Positions 56,901 to 64,000 of a stretch of DNA of 64,000 bases are shown here, piece after piece. The stretch is taken from positions 310,001 to 374,000 of the forward strand of contig JAMPIV010019840.1 in NCBI GenBank assembly GCA_024509875.1, given 5' to 3'. Position numbers and translations under genes: made by a program. Source of the DNA: Oreohelix idahoensis. Lineage: Eukaryota; Mollusca; Gastropoda; Stylommatophora; Oreohelicidae. Each line of letters begins with the position of its first letter. Position 1 is the first letter of the stretch. The notes beneath the pieces were generated by a model that worked only from the letters and a program-made list of their open reading frames with translations, ran no database searches and had not been told where the DNA came from.

Positions 56901-57600
56901 CTGCAGCATCTGTCTTTATGATATCCTTGAATTTAATCCAGAGGGTTTCCAAGTCATCAGGTTGTTCTTCTGTGTTGCTCACCGCTGCAGCAATAAGCCC
57001 CTGATATCTGGGCTTAATTTCTGGCTCTCTCAGCTTGTAGGTCTCAATGCTCATTTCTCCCGCTCATTTACTTGGTTTCTTGCATGATGTTGGGCAGTTC
57101 CTAGGTTGAGCAACTCTTTCAGTTGTTCTTTTGATTGTTAGCAGGTAGTGATCACTTCCAATCTCTGGCCCCCTCCAGACTCTAGCATCCCGGACATATT
57201 TGAAGCTTCTCCTAACAATGGCATTGTCGATCACTGACTTCTCATTCTTGGTTGGTTCACATCTAATGTATGCGCTTATGGGGGAACTTTGTGTTTGTAA
57301 TGATCAGATTCTGCTCACTGCAGAATCTAAGGAGTCGCTTTCCATTGTCATTGAGAGTATCTTCTCCATATCTTCCGATAACTCCACCCCATCTAGCATG
57401 GTCATTTCCAACTCTGGCATTAAAATCTCCGAGCATAATAACTTCATCTAGGCAGTCATCTACTGCCCTTTGAAGCAGCTCAAAGAATTCCTCCTTGACC
57501 TCTGCTCTGTCATCCACATTTGGCCCATACACTATGACCAGGTTGACTATGGTTTCTCCTCCTTTTAGTTTTACAACCATAATGCGCTCTGAGACAAAGT
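53990..57600 (-). pseudogene. RTE-A endonuclease/RT, broken
   Basis: 57580-57263: endonuclease with DEVIMLGDFNARVGNDHARW. 57054-56689: linker with KRKRTPWWTEEVKEKIKDKK. 56640-56245: KAAGHDGITPEMVKYMGASG, then an early stop. 56116-55589: QCGFRANRSTQDLIF, motif A CFIDLEKAFDRVPW, motif B GVRQGDILSPYLF, motif C ELAFADDVALIA. 55665-55186 and 54250-53990: C-terminal blocks either side of the MITE. RT active-site residues are intact but the frame is cut several times. Confidence 0.85.
54259..55192. mobile_element. piggyBac-type MITE, 934 bp, in RTE-A
   Basis: TTAA at 54255-54258 and 55193-55196. Terminal inverted repeats CCTTTAGCACGCTGC / GCAGCGTGCTAAAGG are perfect. Just inside each end is a hairpin: GGCGAAAATTTTCGCC (54271-54286) and GGCGACATGTGTCGCC (55161-55176). 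No transposase. The neighbouring RTE-A copy at about 53893 reads GGATTTAAGGCC across the same spot, which is the empty site. Not the same family as 23984-27320. Confidence 0.93.
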
Positions 57601-57605
57601 TCCAC

Positions 57606-57775
57606 CGCCCTTATCCGATCTCACTAACCATGAGACCGGGGGGAGTATGACGTAATAAGGACCACTGGTTCTGAAAAAAATATTTCAATAAATTATAATC
57701 GCTCAGCAGGGATTCGAACCCAGTACCTATTGAATACGAGGCAGACACCATACCTCTGAGCCACTCCGACCCCCT
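57606..57775 (-). mobile_element. SINE-B copy 2 (reverse)
   Basis: Reverse complement of the 3120 family: B-box complement GGGATTCGAACCC near 57709 and A-box region CTCTGAGCCACTCCGACC at about 57754. Abuts the truncated 5' end of RTE-A. Confidence 0.85.
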
Positions 57776-58360
57776 CTGACATTTAATACTAAGCAGTAAG
57801 TTTGCCTTTCTAAACAATTAAATCTGTTTACAAATTTTAATTAAACTTGCTTAATGTATACATAATGGAGATAGATGCTGTTACTGCAGTAACAAGGGAA
57901 GTGTCATACTCTCAGTCCATGCTTTAAATGTTCAAAATGGATGTCTGTTGCATGAATAGAAAACATTTATAGAAACCTTGAATCTTCAGAAGCTGGTGTA
58001 AATCTACTGTACAAGTTATTCAGGTGTATGACATGGCAGTAAGAGTGCTGACAGACTAGCTTCATGTGCACCCATAGCGGGAACACTGGTCCTGCACAAG
58101 GGAGAGATACTGAGGACAGTTAATGATCATCTGTGAGAAAATAACACTGGAACAGATGAATCAACAAGGCTAAGATAGCTGGAATGTGGCCCCAAACATA
58201 AGACTAGCAGGTATGATGTATGAGAGGATACATCTGACATCTATACAATCGGGATGCTTCAGTACAGTAAGCATTCATACACTTCAATGTTTGCTGAGGG
58301 AGACTCAGCACCAGTGGGTTTGCCTGGATTGCAATGATGTCCATCCTGAATAATAATCAC
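57776..58360. other. No gene recognised
   Basis: Unassigned intronic sequence. Confidence 0.4.
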
Positions 58361-58365
58361 ATCTT

Positions 58366-58921
58366 TTTCTTCTTTGATCCTTAGTGGCCATCACTCCTTG
58401 TGGCGTCTTTTAGAGCAGCAAAGAATTGTTTCCACTTTGTTCAGTCGGCAGCCATCCTTTGTAATGTGCTTCAACTGTGGTTCATTTGTTTTTGGTCGGC
58501 CTCTCTTTTGCTTTCCTCTGGGGGTCCATAGCATAGTTTTTCCTGTAATAGTATCAGGGTCCGTTCTGAGGACATGGCAAACCCAACTCCACAATCTACC
58601 AGCTATGATGGTGTGCATGTCCTCATGGTTACTCCAAATTAGTTATTGGTTGGTGATGGTATTCGGCCAAAAGATTCAGTGAATTTTCCTTAGGCAGATT
58701 GTGTGGAAGAAGGACAGTTTTGACATTTCCTTCTCTGTTACTCTTCAGCGTTCCACATCATAGAGAAGCACAGAAAGTACACAGCTGTCATATAATCTTA
58801 AATTGGTGTTTGTGCTGTACTGGGAAGACATCCAGATGTTGTTGAGACTAGCAAAAGCTGTCTCGCTTTATTCATTCTGTTTGTTTTTGTCTTTGCTTGT
58901 TCTGCCCTCTAGTGTTACTTC
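58366..58921 (-). mobile_element. RTE-C 3' fragment
   Basis: (CTT)n tail complement at 58366, then the RTE-C C-terminus (MHTIIAGRLWSWVCHVLRTD at 58618-58391) back to the YLGxIVTPDGG region. 5' truncated at about 58921. Confidence 0.85.
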
Positions 58922-59067
58922 TTCTTTGAAATGCTGTAACTCGGTTGTTTGATGTCCGATTTTTAAAATTTAAAAAAGAAATTTCATGGCTTAAGGAGAT
59001 CAATTAAGATTTATAAACAAACACACTGTAACTACAAAATAAAAAATCAGTTTGTAGTACCTATATA

Positions 59068-60775
59068 TAGAGGAGTAGATGTGGCATCAGATCACCACCT
59101 TCTGACAGCCAAAGTAAAAATGAAACTCAAGAGATATGCACCAATGCAAAATTATAGACAACAATTTAATGTAGAACATCTAAGAAATCAAGAAACAAGA
59201 GAAAAATTTGCGGTCACAATATCCAACAAATTCCAAGTGCTCCAACAGCTGGAAGATGTAGAGAATACAGTAGATTATTGGCAGCAAATCAAAACTGTAT
59301 GGAATGAGACATGTGAAGAAATACTCGGGAAAACGGAACGACAACAAAAAGCATGGGTAACAACAGAAACCATCAAAAAGATAAAAGACAGAAAAAAAAA
59401 TAAAAAAGCAGATTTAAACACAAGCAAAACCAGAAGTTCCAAAGCCAAGGCTTAAGAAGTGTACACAATAGCAAAATAAGAAGTATCAAAAGAGACAAGA
59501 GAAAGTATATTGTGGAGTTGGCAAGAGAGGCAGAAGGTGCTGCAGCCAAAGGAAATATGAGAGAACTGTATAGCAGCACAAAGAAGCTAAAAGGGAAATA
59601 CATGCAAACAAGTTGCCTCATAAAAGACAAGAATGGAAAACTGCTCAGCATTATACAAGAGCAAATGAAGAGGTGGACAGAATATTTTGAGGACCTTCTC
59701 AATAGAGCAGCTCCACAAAACCCGACAGACATCCAGCCAGCAGAAAAAGAGCTACAAATTAACAGTGAAAGACCAACGAAGGACAAAATAAAGAAAGCTA
59801 TAAAGCTTCTAAGAGATGGAAAAGTGTCTGGAACTGATGGCATTCCAGCAGAGGCCATCAAAGCAGATATCAACACGGCTACAGAGATGTTATATAAATT
59901 ACTTGGTAAAGTCTGGGAAAAGGAAGAGATACCAGCAGAATGGAAGGAAGGATATCTGGTTAAGTTGCCTAAGAAGGGAAATTTACAAGAGTGCACATAA
60001 TATAGAGGAATAATGTTACTGTCAGTACCAGGAAAAGTATTGAACAGAATTATCCTTGAGAAATTAAAAAAGTCCATAGACAAGAAACTGAGAAATGAAC
60101 AAGCAGGTTTTTGACAAAACACATCATGTACAGACCAGATCACCACTTTGAGAATAATAGTTTAACAAGTCTGGAATGGAATTCACCACTATACATCAGA
60201 TTTGTGGACTACAAAAAGGCATTTGACAGTGTAGACAGAGAATCACTTTGGAAATTGATGAGGCATTATGGAGTTCCCCTGAAGATCATTTATTTAATAA
60301 AGAAAACATATGCAAAGTTTTTCATAAAGGACAGCTTACAGAACCATTTGGGATAAGAACAGGAGTGCGACAGGGATGCCTTTTGTCTTCATTTCTTTTC
60401 TTATTAGCAATAGACTGGGTTATGAGAACATCAACAACACACAACAGAAATGGAATCCAGTGGAATCTGACTAAACTGATGACAAGAACTACCCAAGTGC
60501 CAGTGGAACAAGAGATGAGAAGAAGACAATGGTGATGGATAGGACACACATTGAGGAAATCTGTTGATAGCATTACAAGGCAGTCTTTGTTCTGGAACCC
60601 TTAGGGCAAGAGAGGCAGAGGTAGACCATGAAGCACATGGAGAAGAGAGCTGGAAACAGGTGAAAATGATGAGAACGTGGAAAGAACTTGAGATGATGGC
60701 ACATGACAGGAGGACTTGTCATGTGTTTGTTGGAGGCCTATGCTCCTTTGGGAGTGGAGGGTTATGAATGAATGA
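59068..60775 (+). mobile_element. RTE-D LINE copy with internal deletion
   Basis: From the endonuclease end to the TGAATGAATGA tail. About 0.5 kb between motif B and the C-terminus is missing: the junction at about 60474 joins NLTK to LMTRTTQVPVE. Confidence 0.85.
59075..60767 (+). pseudogene. RTE-D endonuclease end and RT, broken, motif C deleted
   Basis: 59081-59455: VASDHHLLTAKVKMKL (SDHH intact). 59512-60000: RT linker and fingers (RDGKVSGTDGIPAEAIKADI, WEKEEIPAEWKEGYLVKLPK), stopping at ECT*. 60111-60535: motif A FVDYKKAFDSVDRESLW (Lys for Glu) and motif B GVRQGCLLSSFLFLLAIDWV. FADD is lost in the deletion, so it cannot be active. Confidence 0.85.
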
Positions 60776-61195
60776 CCTTTCTATTCTTTTCTTCAGAATA
60801 ATGGCTACGCCTTCATTGTGCTCACCATTCTCTCTACCAGAGTAAAGTACTGTTTCTCCTGTAGCTGTTTTTATTAGCCCCATCCCGGTCCATCTTCTCT
60901 CACTTATTCCAGGGATGTGTAATCTGTAGTTCTTCATCACTGTTGTGATCTTCCTCAGCTTACCTGCCTTATTCATGGTTCTGACATTCCAGAACCCAAT
61001 TCTAGTTTCTTTTTTTGTGGTTGCAGCCTCCATTTTCACGCCAATTTCTTCCTTTCGGCTTTCACCACTGACAGTCATACGAGCCTGAGACTCTGGATGT
61101 CCATCCCACATTAAAGTTTTTCAACTTATTGCTTTTTCCTTAACATGTGTGATATTTTTACATAGGCAGGGGTGTCGGCCCTGCACTAAAAACCC
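60776..61195 (-). pseudogene. RTE-D leader and endonuclease start, reverse
   Basis: 61111-60780 encodes MTVSGESRKEEIGVKMEAAT, RIGFWNVRTMNKAGKLRKIT, IPGISERRWTG and TATGETVLYSGREN. Upstream (61113-61195) is part of the leader seen at 39170-39250. It meets the plus-strand RTE-D tail at 60775, so the two copies are tail to broken end. Confidence 0.82.
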
Positions 61196-61649
61196 CCAAT
61201 AAATAAGTATTAGACAAACATAAAGGTATATTTTCAGGCACTCATCTGTTGTTTAGTGTTTGTCGCGAAGTATTTTTGAGGAGAAAGGATAGCTTGGATA
61301 GAATGGAGAATAAAGATAATAATGTCTTATCGATAGTCTATGAGTTCGAAGAAACTGCCTCTCCTCAGGAAATAGTGTACAGAAGTTTACTTAAAAGAAA
61401 ATTCTGGCAACTAAACAAGATATTTTCTGGACGATAAATTCTTCCTCAGGAATCCTACAAAAGGACTGTGTAAAGCACAAAAGGTTGATAAAGAGATTTG
61501 GTGTCCAGCCACATTTAAAATATCCCGACCCAATAGAAGTTAATTGAATTATGGCTGAGCCCCCAGAGTGTAGATTTATATTTAAAACAAACTACAGCCC
61601 AAATAAAGTTAACAAGAAAAATAACATCAGACGCTGTTAATAGGTACCA

Positions 61650-62181
61650 CAAAGTGATTTTTGTTTGCACAGAATAACCAGAGAAAACAATTTAGTTTTG
61701 AAGCCCTTCGTAAGTCATGAAATTTGGTACTTTATTTTTTAAAATAGGACAACAAATAAAAAAGTTATAGCATTTAAAAAAGTGTTGGGACTTTGCAACA
61801 TTGAAAAAGTTACATCACACCAACTTCAGAACACTGCCGTCTTCTTAAATATAATCTTACAACTTTCTCTGACAAACAGCATATAGTCTGGAATATACTG
61901 ATCACACAAAGAAAACTATAGGGCTACATCATGAATAATTATCAATATATTTGAGACCAAAAATTGCAAATCTGCAAAACACATTACTGAAAAATATAGT
62001 TTGTTGAATGAAAGTCAATATTCACAACATTTTAAAAAATTATACAAGAACAAATAGATGTTTAAATCCTCTGAAAAAAATGAGATATATTTGTGTAGTA
62101 TGCAGATTAGATTAATATGTACAAATTTAAAGCTTGTACCTTTTATACTTTTTGAAATATGATGTTGTGAATATTGACTTT
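61650..62181 (+). repeat. R2 repeat, copy 2, with inverted end segment
   Basis: Matches 42485-42995. The last segment is bounded by perfect 20-bp inverted arms (62011-62030 and 62162-62181, AAAGTCAATATTCACAACAT) and lies in opposite orientation to copy 1. Confidence 0.85.
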
Positions 62182-62645
62182 CTCCTTCTTTTAGTCTAAC
62201 AACCATAATGCGCTCCGAGACAAAGTTCCATCCCTTGATACTATCTTTTTGATTTTGGGCCACAATGCAACCCACGCCCCCTTTAGCTCTTTCAGACATG
62301 GGTACACCACTGTAGAGCAGCGTGTTGCCATCGAGATCCATGACTCCTTGTCCTTTTTTCTTTGTTTCCGTTATAGCCAGGATTTCTAGTTTTGCTTTCC
62401 TCATCTCTTCCACCAGCTCCTCTTCCTTCCCATTTATACTTCTTGTGTTCCAAGTTCCATAAGTCGTAGTCCGTTCCAGTTCGTCGCCTTTAGAATCAGT
62501 CCAGTTTTCTCTCTTGTGTTGCTAGTAATCGTGATTTAAAGCAAACAGGTGATTGGCCTGTTGTGCCTTTGCATGGTGGAGGGGCTGCCTCCATGCAGGC
62601 CGCCCTCCTCCTTTTTCATCCAGGCTTGGGACCGGCATTGGCGGA
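62178..62645 (-). mobile_element. RTE-A 5' region: leader and endonuclease start
   Basis: The reverse strand gives the leader (GCCGGTCCCAAGCCTGGATG at 62640) and then endonuclease start: EEMRKAKLEILAITETKKKG, MDLDGNTLLYSGVPMSERAK and GVGCIVAQNQKDSIKGWNFV. The only RTE-A 5' end in the window. It overlaps the end of the 57600 copy by about 45 bp, so it is a separate copy. Confidence 0.82.
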
Positions 62646-62649
62646 GTTA

Positions 62650-63390
62650 TAAAATAACACAATCATGCAATTTGTCCTCTTCTTGTCCCTCCCAACCAAA
62701 ATCTCTCAGGTGACCTCTTGGTTTCTGACTGTGCTACCCGAACAGAATGTGAGTAAAGGACAGCTACAGTACAGGTGCCAGCACAACAAGCCAGGGCCCT
62801 GAGAAGAGATGCACTTGAGGACTTTCTGAACACACAATTATCTTTTGATGTAATACCGGAACCACTTACAAAACTTGGTCTAACATTAATATGTAATGTT
62901 TCTTTGTTTCTAAAAATCAAATTTTAAGCAGTAAACATTGTTTCAATCAAGAAAATAACCATCAATTTGAATTGTACAACTCAAATTACATAAATATGGA
63001 AGTTTTCAGCTCTATAGCTGCAATATTCATGATTTTATGACAACATTTGGAATTTTGTGAGATTTTTCTTCCAAACTGCAAATTTAGCCTTTGATCAATT
63101 TTCACATAATGCAGTTTTATAGTATTCAGTATTTCATGTGGCTCAAAAAAATCAAGCATCAAGGATATAATGCTCTCTTTAAGCTCAATAAATCTTATAG
63201 CTTTCCTTTGTGTAGTTTTTGATTTATGAGTGCATGAAAATGCATATTTGCACTTTGTGAGCACAACAATGAGACTTGAAATTGTATTTTTTGTCAATTT
63301 TGATGGACGATAATTCATTTAATTGATTTGTTGTACTTCCCATGTTTCTTTTCTGCAATAAGGACTTGTGTGACTTTGTACAAAAAGCAT
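62650..63390. other. Unassigned sequence
   Basis: A minus-strand frame at 62986-63318 (with KSKTTQRKAIRFIELKESII) is open for ~110 codons but matches no family I recognise. No splice signals argue for it. Confidence 0.4.
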
Positions 63391-63394
63391 TATT

Positions 63395-63510
63395 GACTTT
63401 GTTGAATCTACCAGGAGTAAAACTCCCACTGATGTACCTCTGGGAGTTATCTGGGTGTGCAAGTTGTCATATCGCTACACGGATTAGGTACCATTGATGG
63501 CAGAACAATC
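63395..63510 (-). repeat. RTE-D 5' leader fragment
   Basis: Reverse complement of 39012-39105: CTACCAGGAGTAAAACTCCC, then GGTACCATTGATGGCA at the far end. Confidence 0.75.
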
Positions 63511-63632
63511 ACATCATTATCAGGAAATTGTGCTCATTAGTTTGTAATTACACTTTGCTAACAAATTTTTAACTAAACATATAGGACACATTTTTCATTA
63601 TTTATCTTTGCTCATTATTTTTATTGTTACAG

Positions 63633-64000
63633 GTGTTTATTCTTGTCACCTGTGCAACACTCATTTCTTCAAACTTGATGTCCTTGGTAAGCATATGAAA
63701 GCAGTACACAGCGATGGAGGCTGGGAGTTTGATAATAAATGCAGTGATCTTCAGAATGTTTTACCACCGGACAGTGGAAATAACATGAATGAAGCAGCGA
63801 GTAAGATTGGAGATGCCACTTTTAATGATGTTGATAATGAAGCATCAGTAAACCTCATCAACAATCAGGAAAGGACTTCTACAGAGTTTGACAACCTACA
63901 CAGTAGTGAATCAGGTTTTAAGAATCAAGTCTGTAACATAAATTGCAGTATTCCATTTTCTGCCAGTGAGTTAAATGTTCAGCTTTGTGTGAGTGACAGA
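63633..64000 (+). CDS. C2H2 zinc-finger exon, continues beyond the window
   Basis: Acceptor TTATTTTTATTGTTACAG ends at 63632. With one base carried in, the frame is open for 122 codons to the window end. It encodes VYSCHLCNTHFFKLDVLGKH and then MKAVH: C-X2-C-X12-H-X4-H with the Phe and Leu core positions of a classical finger, which binds zinc and usually DNA. After it comes an acidic, Asn/Ser-rich region (DGGWEFDNKCSDLQNVLPPD and onward) with no second finger before 64000. A nuclear transcription factor is likely. Phase fits both 30720 and 52941. Further fingers probably lie downstream. Confidence 0.78.

Larger units (their letters stand above)
53969..57605 (-). mobile_element. RTE-A long copy, split by a piggyBac-type MITE
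   Basis: Runs from the endonuclease (57600) to the tail (53970). A 934-bp MITE sits at 54259-55192. The 5' end stops where SINE-B begins. Confidence 0.87.

Noticed and set aside
61249..61437. Small gene (MENKDNNVLSIVYEFEETAS start) after a TTTTCAG acceptor-like site
   Set aside because: Plausible-looking but no donor, no homology recognised, and the frame ends at once; could be a chance frame.

Overview
This is a repeat-dominated stretch of an animal nuclear genome, probably an invertebrate. It is AT-rich with no dense coding. It is packed with RTE-type and I/Jockey-type LINEs, tRNA-headed SINEs, Tc1, piggyBac, hAT, pogo/Tigger-like and possibly Helitron DNA transposons, a solo LTR and several minisatellites. 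I cannot assign a species from the sequence alone. In the entries, 'RTE-A' to 'RTE-E' are local names for LINE lineages told apart by protein sequence and, where seen, by 3' tail: A ends in (AAGT)n, B in (GAT)n, C in (AAG)n, D in TGAA/ATTG-like repeats, E in an ATG-rich tail. 'R1', 'R2' and 'R3' are local names for other dispersed repeats, and 'SINE-A/B/C' for three tRNA-derived families.

The one candidate host gene is a C2H2 zinc-finger gene on the plus strand. A start exon (30228-30303), an acidic linker exon (30606-30720) and a finger exon running off the window (63633-64000) share compatible splice phases and one open frame. The intron between the last two is about 32.9 kb and is filled with transposons. 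A further exon-like block at 52839-52941 has the same phases (0 in, 1 out) as the linker exon, so it may be a mutually exclusive alternative.

Layout. 1-5.5 kb: possible Helitron 3' end, pogo/Tigger HTH relic, SINE-A, SINE-B, and a long broken gene of an unassigned, possibly DDE-type family. 7.4-11.5 kb: R1 split by a Tc1 element with perfect inverted repeats, then SINE-A, SINE-C and an I/Jockey LINE 3' half with RNase H. 11.5-14.6 kb: 190-bp tandem repeats and a 100-bp perfect duplication. 14.6-22.8 kb: RTE-C, then an RTE-A pair of which the first copy carries a solo LTR and an intact 528-codon RT frame. 23.6-29.4 kb: a piggyBac element bounded by TTAA with an RTE-B insertion inside it, an RTE-C fragment, a (TA)n tract and RTE-D. 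30-33 kb: zinc-finger exons, a hAT relic and short tandem repeats. 33.8-36.5 kb: an RTE-A copy so corrupted by poly-G and indels that it looks like an assembly or polishing error. 36.7-43.4 kb: RTE-D pieces, a hAT-like element carrying piggyBac debris, R2 and SINE-C. 44.9-53.3 kb: RTE-C, RTE-D, RTE-E and two minisatellites. 53.6-57.6 kb: an RTE-A pair on the minus strand split by a 934-bp piggyBac-type MITE. 58-63.5 kb: RTE-C, RTE-D and RTE-A fragments, R2, then the zinc-finger exon.

Many insertions can be ordered in time because target-site duplications or an uninterrupted paralogue give the empty site. The LINEs would have supplied reverse transcriptase for the SINEs. Nearly all transposon genes seen are broken; the RTE-A RT frame at 19938-21524 is the main intact one.
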